Positions 25,912-35,319 of a stretch of 64,000 bases of DNA are shown here, piece by piece. Origin of the DNA: Paenibacillus albidus (GTDB lineage: Bacteria; Bacillota; Bacilli; Paenibacillales; Paenibacillaceae); assembly GCF_014644435.1 (NCBI RefSeq), contig NZ_BMKR01000027.1:1-64000 (forward strand), given 5' to 3'. The translations under genes and the position numbers were made by a program. The notes beneath the pieces are model-generated. The model did not search any database. It was given only the letters and a program-made list of their open reading frames with translations, and was not told the DNA's origin. Position 1 is the stretch's first letter, and each line of letters begins with the position of its first letter.

Positions 25912-26929
25912 ATTGTTGCCCCTCCACTTTGTTCGATTTACCGGACACCTTGGCTGCGTCCTCCTGTACACCATGGCCCGTAAGGGTCAGAAACACTTCG
26001 TCAAGGGTAGGTTTCTGCACACTCATTTCAGACAAGGGGATGCCTGCCTCCCGGAGAGCGAGCAACAGGTCCGTGACTTGATCCGCATTGCCCATCGGGG
26101 CAGAAATCTTGGCAGCTTCCGCCGATACTGCGGACTGCACCTTAAGCACCCGTTCGACGGTCTGACGGGCAAGCTCCATGTCCTGCAGATTCTGCACTCT
26201 CAGTTGCAGCGACGAGGTGCCGATAGACGACTTCAGATCATCCACTGTGCCTTCGGCAACCACCCGGCCATGATCAATCACCGCAATCCGGTCAGCCAGC
26301 TGATCGGCCTCTTCCAGGTACTGCGTTGTCAGCAATACGGTTGAACCCGATTCGACAAGCCGCCGGATCGTATCCCACATTTGGTTGCGTGTACGCGGGT
26401 CCAGACCGGTAGTCGGTTCATCCAGGAAAATGAGCGGTGGCTGCGCAATAAGGCTTGCGGCCAAATCCAGCCGCCGGCGCATGCCGCCGGAGAAGTTTTT
26501 GAGCGGACGTTTGGCCGCTTCGGTCAGCCCGAATTCCTCCAAGAGCTCCGCTGCCTTACGCCGGGACTCGGCGCGCCCCAGACCTAACAGCCGGGAGAAA
26601 ATCACCAGATTTTCGGTGGCACTGAGCGACTCATCGACGGATGCGTACTGGCCGGTCACTCCGATCAATTGCCGTACGATATGCGGTTCGTTCACCACGT
26701 CATGCCCGAAGACCTTAGCTGAACCTGCATCCGGGCGTAATAAGGTCGCCAGCATTCGAATCGCGGTAGTTTTCCCCGCTCCATTCGGACCAAGCACACC
26801 ATAGATCGAACCGGTAGCCACTTTAAGATCCACTCCGTCCACCGCGCGGTTGTTTCCAAATACCTTGACGAGCCCGTGCGCTTCGATGGCCCATTCCCCA
26901 TTGTGCGGTTCTGTTTTTGTTTGATTCAC
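25895..26929 (-). CDS. DrrA-type ABC exporter ATPase
   Basis: A 344-residue ATPase: Walker A GPNGAGKTT, GVTGQYASVDESLSATENL (a DrrA/CcmA-type mark), signature NFSGGMRRRLDLAASLI, Walker B LIFLDEPTTGLDPRTR, H-loop LTTQ in place of TTH (usual for this subfamily), and an extended C-terminal regulatory part with PTLDEVFLTLTGH. Together with the overlapping permease it makes a two-gene multidrug or natural-product export operon. Confidence 0.93.
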   Translation of the reverse strand: MNQTKTEPHNGEWAIEAHGLVKVFGNNRAVDGVDLKVATGSIYGVLGPNGAGKTTAIRMLATLLRPDAGSAKVFGHDVVNEPHIVRQLIGVTGQYASVDESLSATENLVIFSRLLGLGRAESRRKAAELLEEFGLTEAAKRPLKNFSGGMRRRLDLAASLIAQPPLIFLDEPTTGLDPRTRNQMWDTIRRLVESGSTVLLTTQYLEEADQLADRIAVIDHGRVVAEGTVDDLKSSIGTSSLQLRVQNLQDMELARQTVERVLKVQSAVSAEAAKISAPMGNADQVTDLLLALREAGIPLSEMSVQKPTLDEVFLTLTGHGVQEDAAKVSGKSNKVEGQQYEYIN

Positions 26930-27819
26930 TTGCTACTCCTCCTTGACAACTTTGTTTAAACTAAATATAAATAGGGTATGTATTCCTTCGGTGCTGCTTC
27001 ATTATAATCCCAATCCCATGAGCCGCTTAACGGTCTGCAAGACCATTTATGTCTCGGTCCCAGGACGTAGGAACAGATCAACATCACCCTACGGGTGAAT
27101 AACAACTCGGAGCTTACGAGGCCCGGATTGTTGTACAATAGGCAAGATTATCGTCATTTGGCTTGCTTAGAGCTCACATTGTTGTACAACGTGCACAACT
27201 CTCGCCCATATAGCGTGGTTAGGACATGCATTGTTAACCGTGCGATTGTGCGTGGGTGCCTCTACGGACATGATGAGGTCCCTTCACGATCTATCCGCGG
27301 CTGATGCGGACAGGAAATCCCTTATTGGGGAGGATTCGTCTATTCAGCAGGATAAACGGACAGAGATTCCGCTAATTGTCCTATCTCCCCTCATTCTAGG
27401 CCCAATCGAACGATATAACGGCTCCTGAGTCCGAATTCACCAGGAAAGCACACTTTTTCACAAAATAAGCTCTTCTCTGTCCGCTTCACTCCGTTGATGG
27501 AGCCCAATCCTCCTGCACTGCTATATCATCTGAAGCTTCCTAGATATCCACATTTTTTGGTATTGATAATTTCCTATACAACCAAAAAAGCCGCTCCTCA
27601 CGGAACGGCCAGTTATTTCACTTAAATATCCTGTTACCCAGCAACCACCGAGGTTTGAGACGTTATCATCCTGACTTTGTTCAATCCGCCGTGAATAACG
27701 GAGGAAGATTGAAGATCTTATGAATAGACATTTCAGGTTCATTAAATCTGTTATAGTTGATGAGGAAACCTTCTATGTAATAGAAGGAACTAAGTAAAAG
27801 AAAAGGATGCGCATCAGCA
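26930..27819. other. 890-base noncoding stretch with repeated short palindromes
   Basis: No gene is convincing here: open frames of 60-73 codons lack ribosome sites. It contains two copies of ATTGTTGTACAA (27127-27139 and 27178-27190), each a small dyad, and later a block (about 27310-27400) with GGACAGGAAATCCC and GGACAGAGATTCCGC that has the look of Paenibacillus intergenic repeats. A minus-strand hairpin GGCCGTTCCGTGAGGAGCGGCTTTTTT sits at 27584-27610. A small inverted repeat CCTTCTAT-GTA-ATAGAAGG lies at 27768-27786, about 35 bases before the LtaS-like gene. Confidence 0.6.
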
Positions 27820-29685
27820 ATGCGGTTGAAGGCACCACGCACACTCAGTAAAAGATCCATACTATTTTTCTCTTTTATTATGCTTGCAAAAAGTTATTTT
27901 GCCTGGTTCTACTTGTTCGATGACGGGCCAAGCTGGAGTACATGGTTCAAAGAAATTCCTTTTGTACTATTAATCTTCTGCATGATTGAATGGTTCGCCA
28001 CGAAACGGAAGATTGCCATCTATATGCTTGTTAATCTTCTAATTACTTTATTGTTCTTCTCCTTGATAGTCTACCATAATCACTTTGGCATTATTGCTAC
28101 TTCTCAGGTGCTTGGCCAGGCCAAGCAAGTAGGAGCCGTCAAGAAGAGTATTTTTGCGGGCATCCACCCTCAATATATGCTTTTTTTTCTGGATATTATT
28201 ATCATCAGCCTGATTATGCTCAGCCGGAAGAAAGCGCTGGCCTGGAAGAAATCCATGTCACGCCCTGGCAACCGGAAGGCGGTCGCTGGCTTGTTCTGTA
28301 TATCCTTGGCGATATGTATGATGAATATCTTCCCGAACCAGGCCAGTATGAATGAAACCATCCAGGCCGAGCAAATGGGCATTCTGAATTACGAAGCTTA
28401 CGCCCTGCTTGCGGATCAAGAGGAAGAGCAAATCGAGTTCTCCGAAATAACACAATCCGTCATTAATCAAACAAAAGGCGTTCACTTTCAGTTCAAACCG
28501 GCTTTATTTGGAGCTGCCAAAGGAAAAAACCTGATCATTATTCAAATGGAGTCCTTTCAGAACTTCTTAATCCATTTGTCGATCGATGGACAGGAAATTA
28601 CACCGAATATGAATAAGCTTGCGGACAGTAGTACCTACTTCCCCCGATTCTTTCAACAGGTCGGGCAAGGCAACACCTCCGATGCCGAATTTATCGTGAA
28701 CACTTCCTTTTATGTTCCGCCGGATGGCGCGGCTACGGAGATGTACGCTTCCAAAGAACTTCCAAGCTTACCCAGACTGCTGCAGGAACAAGGTTACGAC
28801 ACCGCCACTTTCCATACAAATGATGTTGACTTCTGGAACCGCGGTGAGCTGTACAATGCACTGGGATTTAACCGGTACTATGACAAAGCCTTTTTTGGCG
28901 AAAACGACACCGTGTTTTATGGAGCGTCCGATGAAGTTCTGTATTCGAAGACATCCGTAGAACTGGCCCGAATGAATGAAGGCAATTCGCCTTTCTATTC
29001 ACAGGTCATTTCCATGTCCTCGCATAATCCGTTCTCAATTCCGGAGAACAAATACCACATGCAACTGCCGGAACGATTCGAGGGAACGTTCATTGGTGAT
29101 TACATTCGTGCCCAGAATTACGCTGATTACGCGCTTGGCCAGTTCATCGAAGAACTCAAGCAGAACGGTGTATGGGATGACAGCTTAGTCGTACTGTACG
29201 GCGATCATCGCGGACTACCTATTTTCTCGCTGAAAGATGAAGATAACGCCTTATTGGCGGAAATTCTGGACCATGAATATACGGAACGCGATCTGATCAA
29301 TATTCCATTGATCATTGCCTCTGGCGGGGTTGCGACTCCAAGCGTTAAGAATCAATTGGGCGGACAGGTTGATATTCTACCGACTGTAGCGAATTTATTG
29401 GGAATTCCCCTTCATGACCATATTCATTTTGGGCAGGATTTATTGAATCAGACAGCCTATAATTTGCTGCCACAGCGCTATTATTTGCCGACCGGATCAT
29501 TCGTTAATAACGAAGAGCTGTTCTTATCCGGCAGCGGGTTCGAGGACGGCCAGCATTATACCTTGTCCGGTGACGGCAACAAACCGCTTCATTCCACAGA
29601 AGATGAATTCAATCGTGCGCTGAAGCTCCTCCACCTGTCCGACAGTTATGTATCACAATTACCGGATAGGGAAGTCAATGAGTAA
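27820..29685 (+). CDS. LTA synthase family protein (LtaS-like)
   Basis: A 621-residue membrane enzyme. Five hydrophobic helices span about 14-175, followed by an extracellular sulfatase-fold domain from about 235. The catalytic residues of LtaS are present: Glu244 (IQMESFQNF), nucleophile Thr286 (GQGNTSDAEF), and Asp462-His463 (YGDHRG). The family polymerises glycerol phosphate from phosphatidylglycerol onto a lipid anchor, or primes it. Length matches. It is a lone gene and could be a lipoteichoic acid primase or one of several paralogues. Confidence 0.9.
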   Translation: MRLKAPRTLSKRSILFFSFIMLAKSYFAWFYLFDDGPSWSTWFKEIPFVLLIFCMIEWFATKRKIAIYMLVNLLITLLFFSLIVYHNHFGIIATSQVLGQAKQVGAVKKSIFAGIHPQYMLFFLDIIIISLIMLSRKKALAWKKSMSRPGNRKAVAGLFCISLAICMMNIFPNQASMNETIQAEQMGILNYEAYALLADQEEEQIEFSEITQSVINQTKGVHFQFKPALFGAAKGKNLIIIQMESFQNFLIHLSIDGQEITPNMNKLADSSTYFPRFFQQVGQGNTSDAEFIVNTSFYVPPDGAATEMYASKELPSLPRLLQEQGYDTATFHTNDVDFWNRGELYNALGFNRYYDKAFFGENDTVFYGASDEVLYSKTSVELARMNEGNSPFYSQVISMSSHNPFSIPENKYHMQLPERFEGTFIGDYIRAQNYADYALGQFIEELKQNGVWDDSLVVLYGDHRGLPIFSLKDEDNALLAEILDHEYTERDLINIPLIIASGGVATPSVKNQLGGQVDILPTVANLLGIPLHDHIHFGQDLLNQTAYNLLPQRYYLPTGSFVNNEELFLSGSGFEDGQHYTLSGDGNKPLHSTEDEFNRALKLLHLSDSYVSQLPDREVNE

Positions 29686-29735
29686 AGCAGATACGGACAT
29701 TCCTCTCGGCAAAGAAAGCAGTGTATAGGCACAGC

Positions 29736-29767
29736 TACCCCCGCTTCGCAACTATGAAACGGGGGTA
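29736..29767. terminator. Hairpin between convergent genes
   Basis: A perfect 8-base stem, TACCCCCG / CGGGGGTA, with a 16-base loop; no clear T run. It lies between the LtaS-like gene and the convergent membrane protein gene. Confidence 0.6.
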
Positions 29768-29786
29768 ACCAGAAAGAATATGAACC

Positions 29787-30146
29787 TCAAGCCTTGAACA
29801 ATACAATAATCTCGACAAGCAGAACCAGCCCGGCGGTGGACACACCAAGCGAATTGATCACCGTCAGCGCGTCAGGGTAACTCTCCTTCCGGAACTGTGA
29901 GCAGAGCGACACTGTCCACAGCACACTGAAAAAGAGTCCCGCCGACCCGCAGCCTGGCTCGCCCAGCGCCCGTCTTCTCCGGTTGAAAAATCTGCCTAGC
30001 CCGGCAAAGGTGATTAACATGTAAAGAATAAGTTCAGCAGATGAAATCACTATGGCTTCACCTGCTGAAAACAGGTGCATTAAAGCGTACTGAATGCCGA
30101 GCCCCATAAACACAAGCAGGTTAAAGGAAACTTTGTTTAAGCTCAA
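29787..30146 (-). CDS. Hypothetical four-helix membrane protein
   Basis: A 119-residue protein with four hydrophobic helices (about 8-25, 32-48, 67-82, 96-116) and a basic loop RFFNRRRRALGEPGCG. I do not recognise the family. The start follows AAAGGAGGAGAGAAAAGG. It could be a small transporter-like or regulator membrane protein. Confidence 0.7.
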   Translation of the reverse strand: MSLNKVSFNLLVFMGLGIQYALMHLFSAGEAIVISSAELILYMLITFAGLGRFFNRRRRALGEPGCGSAGLFFSVLWTVSLCSQFRKESYPDALTVINSLGVSTAGLVLLVEIIVLFKA

Positions 30147-30288
30147 CCTTTTCTCTCCTCCTTTGCGTAAAAATGTACAACAGCATTTAGATAACGCTTA
30201 CATTGTAACTGTAATCACTCCCTTTTACTGTGATATTTCCCTCTTCCATCCTTTTTATATAGGAAAAGAAGACTACTACTGATGAGCG

Positions 30289-30555
30289 ATGGGCAACGTT
30301 GCTGCAGAATGGTCGGCTTTTGTTCAGGCCATGGGTGAGCGGGAGCGAAGGTTCCCCGGATTTCTGAATGAACCGGTTACAGAAGATGAAATTGCCGAAG
30401 ACGAAGAGGATGATATTTTCTTAAGCCTGGAGTCCCATGCAATTGATGTATGGAAAAAGAAAAGCGAACATTGTTCTCCCTTAGACTTTTTTATCAAAAA
30501 ACGTTGTTGTGTCACAAATAGACCGCTCCCTGTCAGGGAACGGTCCATCTCCTAG
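30289..30555 (+). CDS. Possible small acidic protein (uncertain)
   Basis: An open frame of 88 codons with an acidic middle (NEPVTEDEIAEDEEDDIFLSLES) and a reasonable helical look. It lacks a good ribosome site, and its last codons run into the hairpin that follows. It may be a fragment of a larger lost gene. No family recognised. Confidence 0.3.
   Translation: MGNVAAEWSAFVQAMGERERRFPGFLNEPVTEDEIAEDEEDDIFLSLESHAIDVWKKKSEHCSPLDFFIKKRCCVTNRPLPVRERSIS
30521..30545. repeat. Inverted repeat after the 30566-31483 gene
   Basis: GACCGCTCCCTG / CAGGGAACGGTC form a near-perfect hairpin with almost no loop. It lacks a long T run on either side and may be a weak terminator. Confidence 0.5.
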
Positions 30556-30565
30556 GGTTGTTGTA

Positions 30566-31483
30566 TCAAATAGATTTCAAAAAGTCATTGACAGCCTGAG
30601 TTTTCTTATCTCCGTTCTTCTCCAGCAGCACCAGGAAATCACCCAGCTGTGTCAGCAAAGGGCTGGCCTCGGTCTGATCGGGCCCTGCTTCCGCCAATGT
30701 ATTCTCATAAGCTATTGCTGCTTTCTCATTCATTATCTGTGTTTTATTGTCGAACAGCGGCGTGTTTTTGGTGCCGTAGAATACATACATCTTCGCTACG
30801 CCAAAAGCTTCTTTAACAGCCGTTGTACGGTTAGAGATCTTATAGGTTTTCAGAAATTCCTCATATTGCAAAGCCCTTTCCACGACCTTATACCAGTCGA
30901 TCAGTAAAGTTCCGTTCACCGCAGACGGTTGCTCTGACTCGGCAGCCATCAGCTCGATATAGGCTTGCAGATCTTTGGTGACATAAGGTTTGAACACTTT
31001 GAAGCTTTTGTATTGAATAACCGGATAAAAATAGCCGCCGCCTGATTCTAGCTTATAGTCCATATAAAATAAGTCCTGCAGGACAACCCGGGTTCCGGGC
31101 TGCTTCACCTTGGAGCGGGCCAGCACCATCGGCATGCCTGGTGTATAAATACTCTTAATATCTTTTTGAATGGCCGGCGTATTCATCCGTTTGGTTGCTG
31201 TGGGCAGATAGGCTTTCAGCGCATTTTCTAGATGCAGGACCGCCAGACTAGCCTCTGTGGCTGTCATTTCATCAATACGGTTGACTAAGGTGGCTTGGGC
31301 CAGACCAAGTGAAGATGGCTTCTTCACTCTCTGTTCAAACAAGTCGAATGAGGCAGAAGACTTCACCACCGCTGCTTCTGTCCGTTGCGGGAAGACGCCG
31401 GATACGGCAAGCAGGCCACTCGTTAAGAACAGGATGGAGCCGAGACCGGCGGCTATGGATCTTGTAAGATTGGTTTGTTTCAT
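30566..31483 (-). CDS. Secreted hypothetical protein
   Basis: A 305-residue protein with a clear signal peptide (KQTNLTRSIAAGLGSILFL ... VFPQRTEA, probable cleavage after TEA-A near residue 38). The mature part is helical and lysine-rich (FDLFEQRVKKPSSLGLAQATLVNRIDEM, PYVTKDLQAYIELMAAES, YKVVERALQYEEFLKTYK). No enzymatic motif is visible. It may act in the cell wall or as an extracellular adaptor. Confidence 0.8.
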   Translation of the reverse strand: MKQTNLTRSIAAGLGSILFLTSGLLAVSGVFPQRTEAAVVKSSASFDLFEQRVKKPSSLGLAQATLVNRIDEMTATEASLAVLHLENALKAYLPTATKRMNTPAIQKDIKSIYTPGMPMVLARSKVKQPGTRVVLQDLFYMDYKLESGGGYFYPVIQYKSFKVFKPYVTKDLQAYIELMAAESEQPSAVNGTLLIDWYKVVERALQYEEFLKTYKISNRTTAVKEAFGVAKMYVFYGTKNTPLFDNKTQIMNEKAAIAYENTLAEAGPDQTEASPLLTQLGDFLVLLEKNGDKKTQAVNDFLKSI

Positions 31484-31556
31484 AGAGAACTCCTTCTATA
31501 GATAATATTGGGAATGAATCAATATTACCACCAAATCTAACAGATAAACAGCAGCT

Positions 31557-31859
31557 TTAAATGATCGGGTAGTCCACGACAATGACACTTTCAATCCATC
31601 CGCCTACACTTTGCAAAAATTGCTGATGGAGCGGGTGATGGAAGTAGTCCTTGCTCGCCTGCTCATCTTGGAATGTAACCCGAATACCGAAGCTATATCC
31701 ATTCATATTCTCAATTTCTTCAGTAACATTGATGCCTGCGCTGAGTTCGATAATTCCAGGAATACAGTCTTTAAAGGTTTTTACTGTCTGGATTATTTCT
31801 TCTTTTTGTTCCGTCGTAACGTTTCCCTTGAATTTAAATAGAACAATATGCTCGTACAT
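31557..31859 (-). CDS. Dabb-family stress-responsive alpha/beta-barrel protein
   Basis: A 100-residue ferredoxin-like dimeric alpha/beta barrel (Dabb, PF07876). The pattern is EHIVLFKFKGNVTTEQKEEI, then PGIIELSAGINVTEE, YSFGIRVTFQDEQASKDYFHHPLHQQF and a terminal VIVVDY. It is a paralogue of the protein at 44597-44908, which shares the same order of motifs. The family's biochemical roles vary. Confidence 0.92.
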   Translation of the reverse strand: MYEHIVLFKFKGNVTTEQKEEIIQTVKTFKDCIPGIIELSAGINVTEEIENMNGYSFGIRVTFQDEQASKDYFHHPLHQQFLQSVGGWIESVIVVDYPII

Positions 31860-32030
31860 GATTAAACCTCCAATTCAATGATCAAAAAGATCATTTCTAT
31901 AATTGATTTTTTGTCAAAGGATGACATAAGCTATTGTACATAGAACCAAATTTCTCTGGAAGAGATGTGGTTATCCTGGGATTGGCAGTCCTACTCTTCT
32001 TATGAAGCTTATACGAAAGGAAAAATATAT

Positions 32031-32876
32031 ATGTCGATACCCCCATTGGATCGTTATCAAGAACTGGCCCGTTTTTTGCGGATTCGCCGAGAACGGATTA
32101 CACCCGGGCAAGTCGGGTTGCCTTATAACGGACGCAGACGTACTCCTGGGCTCCGCCGTGGAGAAGTTGCTATGTTAGCGGAAGTAGGAGTAGATTGGTA
32201 CACCTATCTGGAACAGGGACGCCACATTAATGTGTCCACCGAAGTCCTCGAACGATTGTCCAATGTGTTGATGCTTGATGCATCCGAACGCAAGCATATT
32301 TTTTCTTTGGCCCGCAAGGAACTGCCCTTAGAACAGGCTAAGGAGGCTTCCACCATCAGCGAGACACTGCAACGTTTTCTGGATGGTCTTGGCACCTCCC
32401 CTGCTTGCATCATGGACACCCGGATGAACATCGTCGCATGGAATTCTGCTTACTGCGTTCTAAACGGCGATTTATCCGTCATGTCGAAGCGGGAGCGGAA
32501 TTTCGTCTGGATGACTTTTACCTCAGCACAGTTTCGGTATCTCAAAGGAGATCAATGGGAACCACACGCCCGGCGCATTGCAGCACAATTTCATGCCGGT
32601 TATGCCCGTTATATAGACGATCCCTGGTGGTCCGAGCAGTTCGAGGCTTTATCCAAGGCCAGCTCTGAATTCCGGGAATTTTGGGAAACCCATGATGTGA
32701 GAGAAGCCATCGACGGCCCTAAAGCTTTGCGTTGCCCGAACTTAGGCATGTTGAATTTCGACCATGTATCCTTTCAATCCTTGGAGAATCCAAATCTTAT
32801 CGTATCGATTCACGTTCCGCACCAAGACGGCACAATCGAAAAAATGCGGCAGCTCATGGGTGAGATTTCATTATGA
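32031..32876 (+). CDS. HTH regulator with MmyB-like ligand domain
   Basis: A 281-residue protein starting at the ATG at 32031 after GAAAGGAAAA; an upstream extension is not supported. An XRE-type helix-turn-helix (RRTPGLRRGEVAMLAEVGVDWYTYLEQGRHINVSTEVLERLS) covers about 10-85. The MmyB-like domain has the marks GTSPACIMDTRMNIVAWNSAYCVL, FTSAQFRYLKGDQWEPHARRIAAQFHAGYARYIDDP and FDHVSFQSLENPNLIVSIHVP. Such regulators may bind fatty acids and usually control a neighbouring oxidoreductase. Confidence 0.92.
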   Translation: MSIPPLDRYQELARFLRIRRERITPGQVGLPYNGRRRTPGLRRGEVAMLAEVGVDWYTYLEQGRHINVSTEVLERLSNVLMLDASERKHIFSLARKELPLEQAKEASTISETLQRFLDGLGTSPACIMDTRMNIVAWNSAYCVLNGDLSVMSKRERNFVWMTFTSAQFRYLKGDQWEPHARRIAAQFHAGYARYIDDPWWSEQFEALSKASSEFREFWETHDVREAIDGPKALRCPNLGMLNFDHVSFQSLENPNLIVSIHVPHQDGTIEKMRQLMGEISL

Positions 32877-32958
32877 TTCGCTTGCTCGAACATTTGAAAG
32901 AGCTTGCCGGTTTTAAGATCATTGGTAAAACAACGGATGGTGAAGTTAACAGAGCAAG

Positions 32959-32994
32959 AGCAGCCCACCCTTGGAGGATGGACTGCTTTTATTT
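32959..32994 (+). terminator. Terminator after the MmyB-like regulator
   Basis: A 12-base stem with G-T pairs (AGCAGCCCACCC / GGATGGACTGCT) followed by TTTTATTT. Confidence 0.85.
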
Positions 32995-33061
32995 AGGGGT
33001 ATCTGTTTATCAATTCGATCTGCATTTTATACCAAGGTATGACTTTTACAGGGCTCTCCTA

Positions 33062-33733
33062 TCAGCGCCATGCTACAAGCTTTTCCATATCACTTCTCGT
33101 TTTGGCACGTTTCGGCTCTTCTTGCCGGTAGCCTAACGCCATCATAACAGCACTTTGAAAGTTTCCGTTCTCCAGCAGGCCTTCATCTGCCAGTATGCGG
33201 TCAACTTCCGCATAATCAAATCCCTCAATTGGGCATGAATCAATGCCGATTAACGCTGCAGCCGTCATCATATTGCCTAATGCAATATATGCTTGCTTTG
33301 CAGACCACTCATACAGCAGCCGCTCATCGTCCAGCAAGCCGCGCACTTGTTGAACATCCTTTAAAGCACCGGATATATATTGTACAACCTCTTCCGGCAT
33401 TTGCTGTACTTGTCTCATATGATCCAGCACATAAGGTGAATTATACTGAACATTTGTTCTGGCCAAAATAATAACAAAATGGCTGGCAGTGTCCAGTTGT
33501 CCCTGTGCCCCAAGCGCTAAGTGCTTGAGCTTATTCCTAAGTTGGCGATTTTGCACCACGACAAATTTCCACGGCTCAAGGCCGATGGAACTTGGCGACA
33601 ATCTGCCTGCTTCCAAAATATACTGAGCATCCAAGTCGCTTATTAACCGGGCCGAGTCAAACACTTTTGTCGCATGTCTGTTCTGCAATGCTGCCAGCAC
33701 CTGTTCTTTGCTGATTTCTCTCATGGTATCCAT
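33062..33733 (-). CDS. Nitroreductase-family NAD(P)H-dependent oxidoreductase
   Basis: A 223-residue FMN-dependent nitroreductase of the NfnB/YfkO type. The start at 33733 follows AAGGGAGAGTGTGGAT. Family parts are ALQNRHATKVFDSARLIS, RLSPSSIGLEPWKFVVV, AYIALGNMMTAAALIGIDSCPIEGFD and MMALGYRQEEP. It is divergent from an HxlR regulator, a common arrangement in which HxlR senses electrophiles and controls the reductase. Confidence 0.92.
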   Translation of the reverse strand: MDTMREISKEQVLAALQNRHATKVFDSARLISDLDAQYILEAGRLSPSSIGLEPWKFVVVQNRQLRNKLKHLALGAQGQLDTASHFVIILARTNVQYNSPYVLDHMRQVQQMPEEVVQYISGALKDVQQVRGLLDDERLLYEWSAKQAYIALGNMMTAAALIGIDSCPIEGFDYAEVDRILADEGLLENGNFQSAVMMALGYRQEEPKRAKTRSDMEKLVAWR

Positions 33734-33825
33734 ATCCACACTCTCCCTTGTTTGTTGTTCAAAAAATATCATATGATAAAATATTATCGTATAATAGTAT
33801 TATAAAAGCTTCATTACAGCGTTTC

Positions 33826-33845
33826 TACGCTATAACTAGAGCGTA
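33826..33845. promoter_or_regulatory. Dyad between nitroreductase and HxlR gene
   Basis: TACGCT-8-AGCGTA, 38 bases before the HxlR start and about 95 before the reductase start. A plausible operator for the HxlR protein. Confidence 0.55.
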
Positions 33846-33883
33846 AGTATGTCATTGGATACTAAGCGAAAGAGGTGGCGATT

Positions 33884-34237
33884 ATGCCATATACAAATGA
33901 AATTCTGGAAGAATGCGGCTTCACCAGTGCCCAAAAGATTTTATCGGGCAAGTGGTCTATGCTGATTATTTTGTTTTTGAGTGAAAAAACCATGCGCTTT
34001 AATGAAATTCAACGCTTATTTCCAGACATTACACATGCTACCTTGACTAAGCAGCTGCGAATTCTGGAGGACTATGGCATTGTAGACCGAACCGTTTATC
34101 CCCAAATTCCGCCAAAGGTTGAATATGCATTGAGCGATGTCGGCATGCAGCTCAAACCCATCCTGGACTCCGTCATGTTATGGGGAGAGGTATACAAAAA
34201 GCACCAAAACCAACCAGCGTCAGCCACTAAAGCCTGA
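33884..34237 (+). CDS. HxlR-family transcriptional regulator
   Basis: A 117-residue winged-helix regulator. The family signature is intact: CGFTSAQKILSGKWSMLIILFLSE, RFNEIQRLFPDITHATLTKQLRILEDYGIVDR, YPQIPPKVEYALSDVG. The Cys near the N-terminus is the redox or electrophile sensor used by many HxlR/YodB-type proteins. The ATG at 33884 is preferred over GTG at 33875 because of its spacing from AGAGGTGG. Confidence 0.92.
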   Translation: MPYTNEILEECGFTSAQKILSGKWSMLIILFLSEKTMRFNEIQRLFPDITHATLTKQLRILEDYGIVDRTVYPQIPPKVEYALSDVGMQLKPILDSVMLWGEVYKKHQNQPASATKA

Positions 34238-34317
34238 AAAATGCGATTCATCGAAAGGTGTCTTAAATAAAAAATTTTATAATACCCTAATGTGGAATAT
34301 GATGTCGATATAGACCA

Positions 34318-35187
34318 TTACTTTAGAAAAAGCTTCATCAACCAGTTATAGATAGGATTTATGATATAACCTGTTGGATTAATTGCATACCTTTTGCCGG
34401 TGTTTAGCCGGCTGATTTTCTCCATTTCATCTGCATTCAGCCCAAAATCAAAAATCTGACTATTCTCTTTCATCCGCTTGGGATTTGATGATTTAGGGAT
34501 AACAATAATGCCCCGTTCCAGATGCCAACGCAAAATAACCTGGGCCACCGTTTTCTGGTGTGCATGGGCAATGATCTGTAATTCAGGATGTGCCAATAAT
34601 GTTTTATTTCCTTGGCCCAGTGGGCCCCAAGCCTGATGCAAAATCTGATGTTCCTTGAGATAGTTATGCAGTTTATTCTGCGGAAACTCCGGATGAGTTT
34701 CAATCTGATTAATCATGGGTGGAATCTTGGCATGTTTTAGCAATTCTTCGAGGTGCTGAATCTCAAAATTCGCCACGCCGATCACTTTGATTTTGCCTTG
34801 CGAATACAATTCCTCCATCGCCCGCCACGTTCCCATATAGTCCGGTGAGGCGAAATGGATCAAGTACATATCGAGATACTCTACCTTTAGTTTTTTAGCA
34901 GTTTGTTCAAAAGCCCTTTTAGTGGCTTCATATCCATGATCCGTATTCCAGACTTTTGATGTGATAAAAAATTGTTCGCGGGGAATCCGGCTTTTTTGAA
35001 TTTCGATGCCCAACGCTTCCTCATTGCCATAAATTTTGGCGGTATCAAAATGCCGATAACCAATACGAATAGCCTCTCTTATCGCAGTTTCAAATTCACC
35101 CTTATTAGTCAGCTTATACACGCCAAAGCCCAATTGAGGGATTTGCACCCCGTTTACCGCTTCTATCCTCTGGTTTTCTAAATCCAT
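34318..35187 (-). CDS. Aldo/keto reductase
   Basis: A 289-residue AKR of the YtbE/YvgN type: VQIPQLGFGVYKL, GYRHFDTAKIYGNEEALG (Asp and Tyr), FITSKVWN (Lys), YLIHFASPD (His), GVANFEIQHLEELL and IPKSSNPKRMKEN. All tetrad residues are present. It is downstream of, and on the same strand as, the Rrf2 regulator, and that regulator probably controls it. Confidence 0.9.
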   Translation of the reverse strand: MDLENQRIEAVNGVQIPQLGFGVYKLTNKGEFETAIREAIRIGYRHFDTAKIYGNEEALGIEIQKSRIPREQFFITSKVWNTDHGYEATKRAFEQTAKKLKVEYLDMYLIHFASPDYMGTWRAMEELYSQGKIKVIGVANFEIQHLEELLKHAKIPPMINQIETHPEFPQNKLHNYLKEHQILHQAWGPLGQGNKTLLAHPELQIIAHAHQKTVAQVILRWHLERGIIVIPKSSNPKRMKENSQIFDFGLNADEMEKISRLNTGKRYAINPTGYIINPIYNWLMKLFLK

Positions 35188-35319
35188 TCTTATTCTCCTC
35201 CAGTTATCACTCCATATTTGCTTGTAAACAAAATCCCCATTTATATGTACATATATAATATTCTAAATATTTAATATATATAGTTTAGTCCAAAAAAAAG
35301 GGGCTGAATCCCCTCTTCT

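Noticed and set aside
26956..27428. Three short frames in the noncoding stretch
   Set aside because: Overlapping on both strands, without start signals.
32873..33136. 87-codon frame starting in the stop of the MmyB-like regulator
   Set aside because: It reads through the terminator hairpin at 32959-32994, and its second half is antisense to the nitroreductase.
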